Origin: Candidatus Oscillochloris fontis
GTDB taxonomy: Bacteria > Chloroflexota > Chloroflexia > Chloroflexales > Chloroflexaceae
DNA length: 63,329 nucleotides
Assembly: GCF_004138135.1 (NCBI RefSeq)
Contig: NZ_RYFD01000027.1
Coordinates: 1-63,329, forward strand
Direction of reading: 5' to 3'
Positions 31,929-41,847 of this stretch are shown here, one piece after another. The notes under the pieces are model-generated. The model was not told where the DNA came from. It was given only the letters and a program-made list of their open reading frames with translations, and made no database searches. Both the position numbers and the translations under genes were made by a program. Position 1 is the first letter of the stretch. Every line of letters begins with the position of its first letter.

Positions 31929-33218
31929 ATGAACATCCCACCCTCCCAACAACTCTGGATCTACATTACCGAGAGTGATACTCACCGTGGCCGCTCGACC
32001 GCTATGCAGATCATTGAGGCGCTACGGGAGGCTGGTTGCCCCGGCGCAACGGTCTTGCGGGGCGTGGCGGGGTATGGTGGGCATCACGTTCTGCACAGCG
32101 AACTGGCGATTGAGGTGGCCAGCCATCTGCCGCTGGTGATTACGGTGATTGACCACGCCGAACGTATTGCGCAGGTCTTACCGACGCTGCGGGCGTTGGT
32201 GCATGATGGCATGATCACGATCACTCCGGTGGAGGTGGTGCATGTGTGTCACCGCGAGCGTGACCCCTTCCCGCGCCACTTGATGGTCGGGGATGTGATG
32301 AGCCGGGCGGTGGTGAGTGTCTACCCCGATGATTCGCTGAGTACGATTGTGAGTCTGTTGATCGAACGGCGGTTGCGTGCATTGCCGGTGATTGACAACG
32401 AACGCCGGGTCGTGGGCATCATCACCGATGGCGACCTGCTCAACCGGGGGACGCAGGGTTTGTCGGTGCGGTTGCAACGCTGTCTGCCCTTGACTATGCA
32501 GATGACTGAGGCGACTGATTTGGAGACTCATCCGCAGACCGCCGCCGATCTGATGACGCCCAACCCTGAGACGTTGCCCGAACAGATGCCCTTGGCGCAA
32601 GCGGCTACCGTCATGTCGGGCCATGATCGCAAGCGCATGCCAGTGGTGGGGCCGGGTGGCGTGTTGGTGGGGATGGTCAGTCGTTACGATCTGCTCAAGA
32701 CGGTGGCTGAGGGGATGCGTCAGCATCCCGAAGAGGCGATCCACCTGCCTGAAGGGGCACCTGCTACGATAGCTGATCTGATGATCACCACCTCGGCCAC
32801 CGTCTTGACCGATGCCCCGGTGGTGGAGGTGCTCAATGCGTTGATGCTCTCGCCACTACGGCGGGTGGTGGTGTTGGATTCCAACCATACGGTGCAGGGA
32901 ATCATCACCGATGGCGACGTGCTGCGGCGCGCCTCGCGGCGCATGCAGCCGAGTGCTTTGGGGCGCTTGGTGGCTTGGTTGAGTGTGAGTAAGGCTCCCG
33001 CCGCGATCCAGGTCGAGGGCTATGATCGTATGGCCTCGGAGATCATGAGTTGTCCGGCAATCACGATTCGTGCCGATGCCTCGGTTGCTGAGGGGGTGCG
33101 CCTGATGATGGCGCACAAGGTCAAGTCGCTGCCGGTGATCAATGCCTATGGCGCATTTGTGGGCATGGTGAATCGTTCAGGGCTGCTGGCCGCGTTGAGT
33201 AGCCCGAACAGTTTCTGA
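31929..33218 (+). CDS. DUF190 (PII-like) protein fused to four CBS domains
   Basis: 429 residues from the ATG at 31929, with GGAG 8 bases before it; the ATG at 31914 would place that site inside the gene. Residues 1-110 match DUF190, a small PII-like trimeric fold (LWIYITESDTHRGRSTAMQII...VLRGVAGYG...SHLPLVITVID). Four CBS units follow, starting with MSRAVVSVYPDD, MTPNPETLPE, MITTSATVLTD and MSCPAITIRAD. CBS pairs usually bind adenine nucleotides, so this may be an energy or nucleotide sensor. The TGA stop codon is the first three bases of a palindromic repeat. Confidence 0.85.
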   Translation: MNIPPSQQLWIYITESDTHRGRSTAMQIIEALREAGCPGATVLRGVAGYGGHHVLHSELAIEVASHLPLVITVIDHAERIAQVLPTLRALVHDGMITITPVEVVHVCHRERDPFPRHLMVGDVMSRAVVSVYPDDSLSTIVSLLIERRLRALPVIDNERRVVGIITDGDLLNRGTQGLSVRLQRCLPLTMQMTEATDLETHPQTAADLMTPNPETLPEQMPLAQAATVMSGHDRKRMPVVGPGGVLVGMVSRYDLLKTVAEGMRQHPEEAIHLPEGAPATIADLMITTSATVLTDAPVVEVLNALMLSPLRRVVVLDSNHTVQGIITDGDVLRRASRRMQPSALGRLVAWLSVSKAPAAIQVEGYDRMASEIMSCPAITIRADASVAEGVRLMMAHKVKSLPVINAYGAFVGMVNRSGLLAALSSPNSF

Positions 33219-33277
33219 CGCAAAGACGCAAAGACGCAAAGTTATACAAATCTTTGCGTCTTTGCGCCTTTGCGTCA
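33216..33277. repeat. TGACGCAAAGACGCAAAG palindrome
   Basis: Arms TGACGCAAAGACGCAAAG... and ...CTTTGCGCCTTTGCGTCA close on an AT-rich loop. It supplies the stop codon of the DUF190-CBS gene and separates it from the convergent MaoC gene, so it can serve as a terminator. The same repeat type is at 60349-60427 and inside the 136-bp elements. Confidence 0.85.
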
Positions 33278-33293
33278 AAAAACGCATGCCTCT

Positions 33294-33692
33294 CTACGTC
33301 AACATCACCAGTGACTCGCCCTCCAAGACCACCTCCCCATCCTGGTTGGTGATCGTGGTTCCGAGCGTCGCAATCGGCTTATCGCTACGCAGTTCCTTCA
33401 CCTCCACGGTTGTTGTAACGGTATCGTTGATGAAGATCGGGCGGCGGAAGGTCAGGGTCTGCTTGAGGTAGATCGTGCCGGGGCCGGGCAGTTGCATGCC
33501 CAACACCGCCGAGATGAGTCCGGCGGCGAGCATGCCATGGGCGATGCGCTTGCCAAAGCGTGAGTCGCGTGCGGTAATGTCGTCGGTGTGGAGTGGGTTC
33601 ATGTCGCCAGTGACACAGCCGAAGAGCACCACATCAGCCTCGGTGATGGTCTTACGGATGCTGGCCTTTTGTCCAATGTAGAGTTCGCGCAT
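33294..33692 (-). CDS. MaoC-like (R)-specific enoyl-CoA hydratase
   Basis: 132 residues, the usual length for single hot-dog R-hydratases (PhaJ type). Catalytic Asp/His pair in VTGDMNPLHTDD, then a hot-dog helix ...SRFGKRIAHGMLAAGLISAVLG. GGAGAAG precedes the start. Likely hydrates trans-2-enoyl-CoA to (R)-3-hydroxyacyl-CoA; whether for polyhydroxyalkanoate or another pathway cannot be told from the neighbours. Confidence 0.88.
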   Translation of the reverse strand: MRELYIGQKASIRKTITEADVVLFGCVTGDMNPLHTDDITARDSRFGKRIAHGMLAAGLISAVLGMQLPGPGTIYLKQTLTFRRPIFINDTVTTTVEVKELRSDKPIATLGTTITNQDGEVVLEGESLVMLT

Positions 33693-33706
33693 CGCATTCT
33701 TCTCCG

Positions 33707-34534
33707 TTAGGCTAGATGATGATCAATCACCCACTGCTGAATGGCGTGTGCCATCGCGGCAGGTTGTTCAAGCGGTACCATATGTCCGCCATCCAATTCA
33801 ACGAACCGCGCTTGGGGGAATCGGCGCTGGAGTTGGTGCCAAGAGCGGTCAACCATGAGGTCGGAGCGCCGCCCACGGATGATCAGCAGCGGCAAGCGCA
33901 GGGATTCGAGGGCGTGCCAGGTATCCACCGGCACCAGACTAAAGATGTGCGCTTCCCAGGCTTTCGGCCATGCCAGCGTTACCCCGTCGCCATCGGGTTT
34001 GAGGCCACCATCCAGGTAGCCCTCCAACGCAGCGGCGTCAAGGTCGGCAAAGATGCCGCGCCCGGTATAGCGCGAGCGCGCCTCATGCGTACTGGTGAAG
34101 CGGTCGCGGCGACGGGCAGCACCTTGGGCGAGGGGTGAGCGGTGGTGTTGGCCGATCTGGCGTAGCGCCCAGAGCAGGGGGAGCATGTGGCGTGGCATCA
34201 CCACTGGGTCAATCAGCACCACCCCCCGGAAGCGTTCGGGTTGGTGGACAGCGGCATAGAGGCTCAGAATGCCCCCCAGCGAGTGACCTGCTGCGATGAA
34301 GGGGCCATCGCTCCGGGCGTGCAGATCGCTGAGCAGATCCACGGCCAGATCGCGCCACGAAGTCACCTCGGCAGGGACACTACCCGGCCAGAGCGGGCGT
34401 GGGCGGTAGCCGATGACGTGTAGTTGGGTACTGAGGGCGGTTGCGAGTGGACGGTAGGCTTCGGGGGGGAAGCCATTGGCGGGGGCCAGCGCCATGGTTG
34501 GGCCAGTACCGCCAAAATCGAGGAAGTGTTGCAT
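33707..34534 (-). CDS. Alpha/beta hydrolase
   Basis: 275 residues from the ATG at 34534, which begins MQHFLDFGGTGPTMALAPANGFPP; upstream codons come from the pnp terminator. Nucleophile elbow AAGHSLGGIL, an Asp region LPLLIIRGRRSDL and the final His in LDGGHMVPLEQP make a complete Ser-Asp/Glu-His triad. There is no signal peptide. Substrate unknown. It shares its direction with the MaoC gene 14 bases further on, so the two may be co-transcribed. Confidence 0.85.
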   Translation of the reverse strand: MQHFLDFGGTGPTMALAPANGFPPEAYRPLATALSTQLHVIGYRPRPLWPGSVPAEVTSWRDLAVDLLSDLHARSDGPFIAAGHSLGGILSLYAAVHQPERFRGVVLIDPVVMPRHMLPLLWALRQIGQHHRSPLAQGAARRRDRFTSTHEARSRYTGRGIFADLDAAALEGYLDGGLKPDGDGVTLAWPKAWEAHIFSLVPVDTWHALESLRLPLLIIRGRRSDLMVDRSWHQLQRRFPQARFVELDGGHMVPLEQPAAMAHAIQQWVIDHHLA

Positions 34535-34544
34535 AGTGATACAA

Positions 34545-34575
34545 AAGGCGCAGCAGACTTGGTCTGCTGCGCCTT
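34545..34575 (-). terminator. pnp intrinsic terminator
   Basis: 14-base perfect arms AAGGCGCAGCAGAC and its complement around TTG. Read on the minus strand, the stem ends in CGCCTTTTGT, a short T-run, 9 bases after the pnp stop codon. The alpha/beta hydrolase gene starts a few bases later. Confidence 0.85.
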
Positions 34576-34583
34576 CCACATCT

Positions 34584-36824
34584 TTAATCGCGTCGGCGCG
34601 GACGCGGGCGGTCGCCACGGTCACCACGGTCGCTACGCTCACCCCGATCACGCGGCGGGCCGCCCTCACGCGAACGTGGAGCAGCACCCGCCGCCTTGCG
34701 ATCATCCGCCGACTCGCCAGTCAGGATGGCGCGGCGGCTGAGGCTAATCTTGCCACTCATGCGGTCAACATCAATCACCATGACATTGATCTCATCGCCG
34801 AGCTGAATGACATCCTCAACATTCTCGATCCGGTTCTCGGACAGTTCGGAGATATGCACCATCCCGTCCTTACCGGGCATAATGTTGATGAAGGCACCGA
34901 AGGGCTTGATGCTAACGACCTTCCCAAGGAAGACATCGCCGATCTTGGCTTCGCGGGTAAGCCCCTCGACCATTGCGACGGCCTTCTTCGACGCCTCACC
35001 ATCGGCGGTAGCGATGAAGACGCGCCCATCGTCCTCGACATCAATCTGGGCACCAGTGGCCTCAATGATGCTGCGGATCGTCTTCCCACCCGGCCCAATC
35101 AGGGCACCGATCTTCTCGACCGGGATCTGCATGGTGATGATACGCGGTGCGAAGGAAGAAAGCTCCGCACGCGGGCTGCTGATCGCCGTACTCATCTTAT
35201 TGAGGATGAAGAGGCGGCCATCACGAGCCTGGGCGAAGGCTTGGCGCATGATGTCGTAGGTAATACCAGTGGTCTTAATGTCCATCTGGAGGCCGGTAAT
35301 ACCCTCGGAGGTACCGGCAACCTTGAAGTCCATATCACCCAGGGCATCTTCAAGCCCCTGAATGTCGGTGAGTACCGTCCAGCGGCCATCGGGGTCGGTG
35401 ATCAGACCCATGGCGACACCGGCGACGGGGCGCTTAATCGGCACACCGGCGTCCATCAGGCTGAGCGAGGAGCCACAGACGGAGGCCATCGAGGAAGAGC
35501 CATTGGACGAGAGCACCTCAGAGACGAGGCGCATGGTATAGGGGAACTCCTCTAGGGAGGGCAGAACGGCATAGAGCGAGCGCTCGGCGAGGGCACCGTG
35601 GCCAATATCGCGGCGGCGCGGCGACCCCATGCGCTTGGCTTCGCCGGTGCTGAAGGGCGGGAAGTTATAGTGATGGATATAGCGCTTGCTGGTCTCGATA
35701 CCCAGATCATCAAGGCGCTGCTCCTCACCGGGCGAACCGAGCGTCGTCACCGTCAGAACCTGAGTCTGGCCACGATGGAAGAGGCCAGTACCGTGGACAC
35801 GCGGGATCACCCCAACATCCACACTAATCGGACGGATCTCGGTGGTAGCACGGCCATCAACGCGGATACCTTCATCCAGGATCGCGTTGCGGACTTCCTC
35901 TTTGAGCAACTTCTCAAACGCCTTACTGACATCCTTAATCCGGGTGGGCAGTTCCTCTTCAGGCTCATCGGCGCTAAAGTGGGCCACCACCTCGGCCTTA
36001 AGCGCCGCAGTGCGCTCCTCGCGCTCCTGCTTGCTCTTGCTGCGCACGGCCTCGCGCAGGCGCTTGCCCATCCACGAACTAATCGTCTCCTCCAAGGAGG
36101 TATCAATCGCCGGGGGCACAAACTCCCGCTTGGGCTTGCCACATAAGCGCACGAGTTCTTCTTGCAACTCACAGAGCTGCTTACAGACGGCATGCCCCTG
36201 CATGACCGCATCGAGCATCTCATCTTCGGTCAGTTCATAGGCTCCCGCCTCAACCATCAACACCGCGTCCTTGGTTCCCGCCACCACCAGATCGAGGCGG
36301 CTGCGCTCCAATTCAGACATAGGCGGATTGGCGGCCAGTGCGCCATCGAGGTGGGTCATCTGCACGGCACCGACTGGCCCCTTGAACGGGATGTCGCTAA
36401 TCGCCAGTGCCGCCGAGGCCCCAATGATCGCCATAGGGCCGGGGTCATTGACCATATCAATCGAGAAGGTGGTGATGATCACCTGGACTTCGTTGTAGTA
36501 GCCTTTGGGGAAGAGTGGGCGCAGCGGGCGGTCGGTGAGGCGCGAGGTGAGGATCGCGGTTGTGGTTGGGCGGCCCTCACGCTTAAAGAAGTTGCCAGGG
36601 ATCTTCCCCGCCGAATACATCCGCTCCTCATAATCCACCGTGAGCGGGAAGAAATCAATACCCTCACGCGGCTCCTTCGCCGCGACTACCGTGGCCAGCA
36701 GGACGGTATCGCCATAGCGTACCGTTACGGCACCATCGGCCTGCTCGGCAAACCGGCCTGCTTCCAGGGTGAGAGTTCGGCCAGCGATCTCGGCGCTGAC
36801 CGTATAGACTTGATGCTCGGTCAT
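34584..36824 (-). CDS. pnp: Polynucleotide phosphorylase
   Basis: 746 residues from the ATG at 36824, preceded by GGAGG. Two RNase PH-like cores (residues about 15-230 and 330-550), a KH domain ([19 protein letters not shown], about 560-620) and an S1 domain ([20 protein letters not shown], about 625-695). The C-terminal tail is rich in Arg, Gly, Asp and Pro, as often seen in RNA-binding tails. Degrades RNA 3'-5' with phosphate in the degradosome. Lies downstream of rpsO in the classical rpsO-pnp order. Confidence 0.97.
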   Translation of the reverse strand: MTEHQVYTVSAEIAGRTLTLEAGRFAEQADGAVTVRYGDTVLLATVVAAKEPREGIDFFPLTVDYEERMYSAGKIPGNFFKREGRPTTTAILTSRLTDRPLRPLFPKGYYNEVQVIITTFSIDMVNDPGPMAIIGASAALAISDIPFKGPVGAVQMTHLDGALAANPPMSELERSRLDLVVAGTKDAVLMVEAGAYELTEDEMLDAVMQGHAVCKQLCELQEELVRLCGKPKREFVPPAIDTSLEETISSWMGKRLREAVRSKSKQEREERTAALKAEVVAHFSADEPEEELPTRIKDVSKAFEKLLKEEVRNAILDEGIRVDGRATTEIRPISVDVGVIPRVHGTGLFHRGQTQVLTVTTLGSPGEEQRLDDLGIETSKRYIHHYNFPPFSTGEAKRMGSPRRRDIGHGALAERSLYAVLPSLEEFPYTMRLVSEVLSSNGSSSMASVCGSSLSLMDAGVPIKRPVAGVAMGLITDPDGRWTVLTDIQGLEDALGDMDFKVAGTSEGITGLQMDIKTTGITYDIMRQAFAQARDGRLFILNKMSTAISSPRAELSSFAPRIITMQIPVEKIGALIGPGGKTIRSIIEATGAQIDVEDDGRVFIATADGEASKKAVAMVEGLTREAKIGDVFLGKVVSIKPFGAFINIMPGKDGMVHISELSENRIENVEDVIQLGDEINVMVIDVDRMSGKISLSRRAILTGESADDRKAAGAAPRSREGGPPRDRGERSDRGDRGDRPRPRRRD

Positions 36825-36990
36825 CTGAATACAATCCTCCACATAGCACAATGTTCGGCCAGTATGGCCGGGCCAGCGACCCATGTCGTCTGGCCGTTGT
36901 CGGAGGGGAGTTCGGCACTGGAGCCTACAAACAGCGGGTCACTCTTTGCACGCTCCAATCCCGAACGTTCACCCTCCGACCCTGATGCCT

Positions 36991-37005
36991 AGCTTCCCGG
37001 AAGCT
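36991..37005. repeat. Half copy of the AGCTTCCCGGAAGCT repeat
   Basis: A 15-base perfect palindrome, AGCTTCCCGGAAGCT, between rpsO and pnp; the same unit builds the repeats at 20076, 20837 and 41811. Confidence 0.7.
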
Positions 37006-37031
37006 CAATAGCAGATGGGATGCTCAAACGC

Positions 37032-37069
37032 GCAAGAGCACCGGCGACAGCATTCGCCAGTGCTCTTGC
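37032..37069. terminator. Hairpin between rpsO and pnp
   Basis: GCAAGAGCAC (37032-37041) pairs with GTGCTCTTGC (37060-37069), and an inner GGCGA/TCGCC extends the stem. Without a clear T-run it may be a partial terminator or an RNA-processing hairpin like the one known between rpsO and pnp in other bacteria. Confidence 0.7.
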
Positions 37070-37102
37070 ATCATCCGCAGTTGCTGGGCATATGATCCAA
37101 TG

Positions 37103-37372
37103 TTAGCGGCGCAGACCGAGACGCTCGATGACGCTACGGTAGCGATCCTTGTCACGGCTCTGCAAGTAGTTTAGCAGGCGGCGACGACGGCCAACAAGCT
37201 TCAACAGACCACGCCGGGAGTGATGATCGTGAATATGGGTGCGCAGGTGGTCAATCAACTGGTTAATTCGTTCGGTCAACAGCGCTACCTGAACCTCAGG
37301 GGAGCCGGTATCGGTACTGTGTACCTGATAGTCACCGATAATCGAACCCTTCTCATCTTTTTCAAGCGCCAC
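37103..37372 (-). CDS. rpsO: 30S ribosomal protein S15
   Basis: 89 residues, the exact family length. [37 protein letters not shown]... with the conserved [25 protein letters not shown]. Binds 16S rRNA in the small-subunit platform. The gene is followed by a hairpin and pnp. Confidence 0.98.
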   Translation of the reverse strand: MALEKDEKGSIIGDYQVHSTDTGSPEVQVALLTERINQLIDHLRTHIHDHHSRRGLLKLVGRRRRLLNYLQSRDKDRYRSVIERLGLRR

Positions 37373-37496
37373 AGGAGTGTCTCCTTCGGTAATCGCGCAC
37401 AGGCCGGCGCAGCCTGGCGTTCTGATAATATGGTTGGCTGATTATACCATAATTTTGAGGAGCCTTGTGAGGGGGGGAGCGGCTGTGATGCCCACC

Positions 37497-37526
37497 TTGC
37501 CGCCTGCCTAAACGCTATGCTATACT
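37497..37526 (+). promoter_or_regulatory. Putative promoter of the kinase/regulator pair
   Basis: TTGCCG at 37497-37502, 18 bases, TATACT at 37521-37526. It lies 46 bases before the kinase start, in the divergent space shared with rpsO, where a minus-strand TATAAT (37441-37446) probably belongs to rpsO. Confidence 0.55.
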
Positions 37527-37571
37527 TGCCCAACAGGGCGAACCATAGATCAAGAAGACGGAGAGATCCCC

Positions 37572-38597
37572 ATGAGCGCCGAGCCATCAGCGCTGCTCGA
37601 TGCCGCCCATGCGATCATTGCCGAGCAGTTGACGCGCCTCCGCGAACTGCATCAGGTGGCACAGCAGCGCCATGCCAAAGTTGAGGCCGATCTGCGTCAA
37701 TCGGCGCGGCTGCTTGATGAGGCCAGTATGCAACTGCGTTTTGCGGCTGAGCGTGGTTTGACCAATGCCGCTGCGCTGGCTGAACGCGAACAGCAATTAC
37801 GTAGTGAGCATGATCTGCTCAACCGCGAGTATGTGGCTGGGCGGCGCGCCTTGCGCCAACTCGATCTGCTTATCCGCCAGATTGATATGAGTAGCACCAC
37901 CCTCAATGGCGATACTGAGAACGAACCCGATGACCCGTGGGTACAGGCGCTGCGCTCGCAGGTGGTGATGGGTCGTGAGGATGAACGCTCACGCCTCGCC
38001 CGTGAGGTGCATGATGGCCCCGCCCAAGTTTTGGCGAATGCGTTGATGGGTCTCGAACATTGCCAAAATCTGCTCAAGTCTCAGCGCATGGAACGGCTGG
38101 CCGAAATACTCCTCCAGTTGAGTGAAGCTGCCCGCGAGGGTCTGCGCGAGGTGCGGCGCTTCATCGCCGATCTGCGCCCCGGCAAGCTCGATGAACAGGG
38201 GTTACATGGTGCCCTCACCGAGTATGTCCGCCGTTACCACGATACAGTAAGTGCTCAGGTGACGTTTGAGGCCGATCCGCTACCACGTCTCGCTAACGAA
38301 ACGGAGATTGTTCTCTATCGAATTGTCCAAGAAGCACTCCAAAATGCTCACAAACATGCACGTGGTGCTCCCGTTCATGTAGTCATCAGTGCGCGCAATG
38401 GACAACTCCATTTAACGGTGCGTGATGAGGGGCCGGGCTTCGATACCCGTGCGGTGGCCCGTCGCGCTGGCCGTGAGAGTTGGGGCTTAACCAGTATGCG
38501 CGAACGGGCTGAGTTGGTGGGGGCGCAGTTTGTAGTAACGACCCGTCCTGGCCACGGTACTGAGGTCACAGTGACGATGCCACTGGTACGGCGATGA
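37572..38597 (+). CDS. Cytoplasmic NarL-type sensor histidine kinase (DegS-like)
   Basis: 341 residues. A long N-terminal coiled coil (about 1-115) replaces a sensor domain. HisKA_3 has the phospho-His in RSRLAREVHDGPAQVL (about residue 147), then an HATPase with ETEIVLYRIVQEALQNAHKHA and DEGPGFD...GLTSMRERAEL. GGAGAG precedes the start. It overlaps the next gene by ATGA, so the two form a two-component pair. The lack of membrane helices points to an internal signal, as in DegS. Confidence 0.92.
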   Translation: MSAEPSALLDAAHAIIAEQLTRLRELHQVAQQRHAKVEADLRQSARLLDEASMQLRFAAERGLTNAAALAEREQQLRSEHDLLNREYVAGRRALRQLDLLIRQIDMSSTTLNGDTENEPDDPWVQALRSQVVMGREDERSRLAREVHDGPAQVLANALMGLEHCQNLLKSQRMERLAEILLQLSEAAREGLREVRRFIADLRPGKLDEQGLHGALTEYVRRYHDTVSAQVTFEADPLPRLANETEIVLYRIVQEALQNAHKHARGAPVHVVISARNGQLHLTVRDEGPGFDTRAVARRAGRESWGLTSMRERAELVGAQFVVTTRPGHGTEVTVTMPLVRR

Positions 38598-39340
38598 TTG
38601 TGAGATGGATTATGCCCACAAGTGCAAAAATCAAGGTGCTGATTATTGACGATCACCCGCTCTTCCGTCAGGGTATTCGTTGGAGTTTGGAAGATGCTCC
38701 CGATATGGAAGTGGTCGGTGAGGCCGAAAATGGGCAGGAGGCGATCAAGCTTACCGAACGCCTTAGCCCTGATGTGGTGCTGGTGGATATTAACCTCCCC
38801 GGCCTTAATGGCCTTGAGGTGGCGCGGGTGATCAAACGCCGCGACCCGCGCATCGGGATTGTTGTCCTGAGTGTCTATGAGGATGACGATCAACTCTTTC
38901 AGGCGATCAAGGTTGGCGCGGCGGCCTATTCCTCGAAGGATGTCAATCCCGAAGATCTGCTCTATTACATTCGTACTGTTGCGGCTGGTCGCTATCTGAT
39001 CAATGATTCCGTTCTCGCCAAGCCAAATGTGGCCACCCGTGTCCTGCATCAGTTCCGCGAACTAGCTGCTACCGAGGATGAGCAGACGAGTGTGCTCTTC
39101 GCCCCGCTTACCAGCCGTGAGATTGAGATCCTCGATTGTATTGCCCGTGGCCTCTCCAACAAAGAAATTGCCAATGAACTGAATATCAGCGGGCAGACGG
39201 TCAAGAACCACATCACTTCAATTCTCTCTAAGCTTCAGGTGAATGACCGTACCATGGCGGTGATCTATGCGATCAAGCGCGGCTGGGTGCGCTATGGTTA
39301 CCCCGAACAGGGTCGGGTGCATGAGAATCTTGAGGGGTAG
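38594..39340 (+). CDS. NarL/DegU-type response regulator
   Basis: 248 residues if it starts at the ATGA overlap (38594); an alternative ATG at 38612 (MPTSAKIKVL) gives a more typical N-terminus. Receiver: IIDDHPLF, phospho-Asp in DVVLVDINLPG, Lys replaced by SKDV (AYSSKDVNPE). C-terminal LuxR helix-turn-helix LTSREIEILDCIARGLSNKEIANEL...TVKNHITSIL. Cognate regulator of the kinase before it. Confidence 0.93.
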   Translation: MIVRWIMPTSAKIKVLIIDDHPLFRQGIRWSLEDAPDMEVVGEAENGQEAIKLTERLSPDVVLVDINLPGLNGLEVARVIKRRDPRIGIVVLSVYEDDDQLFQAIKVGAAAYSSKDVNPEDLLYYIRTVAAGRYLINDSVLAKPNVATRVLHQFRELAATEDEQTSVLFAPLTSREIEILDCIARGLSNKEIANELNISGQTVKNHITSILSKLQVNDRTMAVIYAIKRGWVRYGYPEQGRVHENLEG

Positions 39341-39343
39341 GGG

Positions 39344-39402
39344 GTAGAGACGGCCCGGTGGGCTGTCTCATCCCGGAAGACGGCCCGCCGGGCCGTCTCT
39401 AC
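39344..39402. terminator. Hairpin between convergent genes
   Basis: GTAGAGACGGCCCG (39344-39357) is the exact complement of CGGGCCGTCTCTAC (39389-39402), flanked by GGGGTAGGGG and TTACCCCCT, which extend it. It lies between the response regulator (+) and the GAF/PAS kinase (-) and is placed as a bidirectional terminator. Confidence 0.75.
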
Positions 39403-39405
39403 TTC

Positions 39406-41604
39406 TTACCCCCTAAGATTGGTGGTAATTGGCAACGCAAACGCAAAGATGCTTCCCACGCCCTCGGCACTCTGCAACCAGATCTTCCCGCCATGCGACT
39501 CAATCGCCAGCTTACAAAACGTTAATCCAAGCCCTGTACCACGTACCTTACGCCCGCGCACCTGGCCAAACTTCTCAAAGATACGTTCGTGATACTGCAC
39601 CGGAATACCTGGCCCTTGGTCTTGCACCCAGAAGATCAGCCACTTACCGTGGTGTAACGGCGGGACTTCAAGCGGGATCGGGAGGACGTGCGGATTACTC
39701 CACACATCATCACTCATCTCCAACACCGCCCCTCCCAAGGTTACGGTCTTACCAGTTGGAGAGAACTTAATCGCATTATCTAATAAATTCTGGAGCACCC
39801 GCACCAGTTTATCCCGATCTGCTTCGATCAGGGGTAAATCGAGGGCCAGGTGTTGTTCTAAGAACACTTTATGGTTACGGGCCGAGGCGACTAAGCGGTC
39901 TAAGGGCTGATCCACGAGGGCATAGGGCGAGATCTGCTCAACATCCAAGGCCATGTGACCCTGCTCCATCTTCGAGATATCGAGCAGCGTATTCACCATC
40001 TCCAACATCGCTTGGCTACCCTGATGTGCAATGGACAACAACTCTTGTTGTTGCTCGGAGATCGGCCCACCCAAGCCGCGCTTCACCATCATAATCCCGT
40101 TCATAATCGCAGTCAGCGGGGCACGCAGATCATGCACGAGCATACCGGTATAATCCTCGCGCAGTTGGGCCAGTTCGCGCTCCTTCGAGATGTCTTGGAA
40201 CAGTGCTAGTCGCCCCATCTCGGCCCCATTCGCCTCGCGTACTGGCAGCGTATAGTGGCGAATGAAGCGTGAGGGCGGCAATTCCACATCAACCACCTGT
40301 TCACTACCGTTCTGATCATTCAGCCACGAGGGGCTACTCACCGCATGCGCACGGGACTTCAGTTCGGCCAGCAATTCACTGAAGGGCCGACCGATCAATA
40401 GTTCTTTACCACAACCAAAGAGTTGTGCCGCCATTGGGTTGGCCGTCACCACCGTCCCATGCATATCGGCCATCAGAATGCCATCGTTGGTCGAATTGAG
40501 GATGGCTTCAAAGCGATCCCGCACCGTCGTCACCTCTTGGAAGAGATGGGCATTCTCCAACGCTACACCAATCGTGGCCGCCATACGCATCAGCCGGTCG
40601 GCCTCCTGCTCGGTAAAGACTCCATCGCGCTTGTTGAGCAGCTCGATCACTCCAATCGTGCGCGCCTTAACAATAATCGGCACACACAGGATCGTATGGA
40701 CGACATAATTGACCGACTCGCTCACCTTGGCGTAGAAGCGCGGATCTTGCTGCGCATCATGGATGATCGCGTAGCGTTGTGTCTGTGCGACGAGGCCCAC
40801 AATACCCTGGCCCTGTGGCACGCGCACCCCAAACAGCTTCTCCTCCCCCGCCTCCAGGGTCATCACAAAGACCAGTTCATCGGTTTCGGGATCGATCATC
40901 AAGAGCGAACCAGCATCAACCTGAAAATACTCGTTCAGTTTCTCCATCACCAGATGGTAGATGTCACGCGCATTGAGAGAAGAGGTCACCGCTGCCGAGA
41001 TCTCATTCAGGGTACCCAGTTCAGAGGTACGCCGTTCGGCTTGCTCGGTGATGCGGAACGAGGTGATCGCCGCTGCCAGTTGCCCCGCCATCAGTCGCGC
41101 CAGGGCCACCTCGCGCTCGCTGAAGTGGCGTGTCTGATCCACCGTCGCAAAGATGATCAGCCCGATGACCCGATCCTGCGCCACCAATGGCAAGAGGAGG
41201 AGTGAGCAGAGATGCTCCTGATCAAGCAGTTGCATGAGCAGGTGCGCCGCTTCACTCTGCACTTCTACCAGCGGGGTCGCGTGAATATTGGTAATCTGTA
41301 CCACCCGCCGTTCACTGATCGCCTGGAGTAAGAGCGGTGCTTCGGCCAAATCAATCGCCGGGGGCAGGTTGACACGCGGGGGATGAGCATTCACCAGCCG
41401 CGCACTCACCCCATCTTCACTCACAAAGAGCACACCACTGAAGGCAATAGTGAGGAGTTGGGCAAATTCTATCTGACCAAGAAGAAGCAACTCATCCAGC
41501 GTCGCAGCCGTCTCGATCACCGAAGCGATCCGTAACAATGCGCTCGTGCGCATATCGGAGCTGGGATCACTACTGGAATGTTCTAGTGAATTGCTTCCAC
41601 TCAT
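39406..41604 (-). CDS. GAF-GAF-PAS histidine kinase
   Basis: 732 residues from the ATG at 41604. No membrane segment. First GAF (about 25-195), second GAF (about 205-365, YFQVDAGSLLMIDPETDELVF), PAS (ILNSTNDGILMADMHGTVVTANPMA), HisKA with LVHDLRAPLTAIMNG, HATPase with LLDNAIKFSPTG, DQGPGIP, GTGLGLTFCKLA. The H-box is the HDLRAPL variant. No response regulator follows in the same direction, so it is an orphan kinase or serves a nearby regulator. Confidence 0.93.
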   Translation of the reverse strand: MSGSNSLEHSSSDPSSDMRTSALLRIASVIETAATLDELLLLGQIEFAQLLTIAFSGVLFVSEDGVSARLVNAHPPRVNLPPAIDLAEAPLLLQAISERRVVQITNIHATPLVEVQSEAAHLLMQLLDQEHLCSLLLLPLVAQDRVIGLIIFATVDQTRHFSEREVALARLMAGQLAAAITSFRITEQAERRTSELGTLNEISAAVTSSLNARDIYHLVMEKLNEYFQVDAGSLLMIDPETDELVFVMTLEAGEEKLFGVRVPQGQGIVGLVAQTQRYAIIHDAQQDPRFYAKVSESVNYVVHTILCVPIIVKARTIGVIELLNKRDGVFTEQEADRLMRMAATIGVALENAHLFQEVTTVRDRFEAILNSTNDGILMADMHGTVVTANPMAAQLFGCGKELLIGRPFSELLAELKSRAHAVSSPSWLNDQNGSEQVVDVELPPSRFIRHYTLPVREANGAEMGRLALFQDISKERELAQLREDYTGMLVHDLRAPLTAIMNGIMMVKRGLGGPISEQQQELLSIAHQGSQAMLEMVNTLLDISKMEQGHMALDVEQISPYALVDQPLDRLVASARNHKVFLEQHLALDLPLIEADRDKLVRVLQNLLDNAIKFSPTGKTVTLGGAVLEMSDDVWSNPHVLPIPLEVPPLHHGKWLIFWVQDQGPGIPVQYHERIFEKFGQVRGRKVRGTGLGLTFCKLAIESHGGKIWLQSAEGVGSIFAFALPITTNLRG

Positions 41605-41810
41605 GCTGCTGTCCGCTCTTCTTCTATACACCGGTCAGATCTTCGGTTGTCTCAGACCTATCAGGTGGCCGTATCTACGGTTCGTACTCAGCACACAGTT
41701 CATCACAATGATGAACGCGGTCTTGCTTTGAGTTTGCAACTCGTGGAAGTGCGGCCCACTACAGTATAGAGGGATGCGCAAGGGGCTGCAAGGGGATCGG
41801 CGGGTTCTTG

Positions 41811-41840
41811 AGCTTTCGGGAAGCTTCAAACTTCCCGGAA
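41811..41840. repeat. AGCTTYCGGGAAGCTT palindrome, third copy
   Basis: AGCTTTCGGGAAGCTTCAAACTTCCCGGAA-type repeat, diverged from the copies at 20076 and 20837. It lies after the 3' end of the response regulator at 41848 and may double as its terminator. Confidence 0.65.
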
Positions 41841-41847
41841 TAGGGTA

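Noticed and set aside
34476-35555. 359-codon open frame on the plus strand
   Set aside because: Lies fully antisense to pnp, whose KH, S1 and catalytic motifs are certain. It is a GC-rich shadow with no family character. The same applies to the long open frames opposite the PBP, copA, leuB and the cyclase gene.
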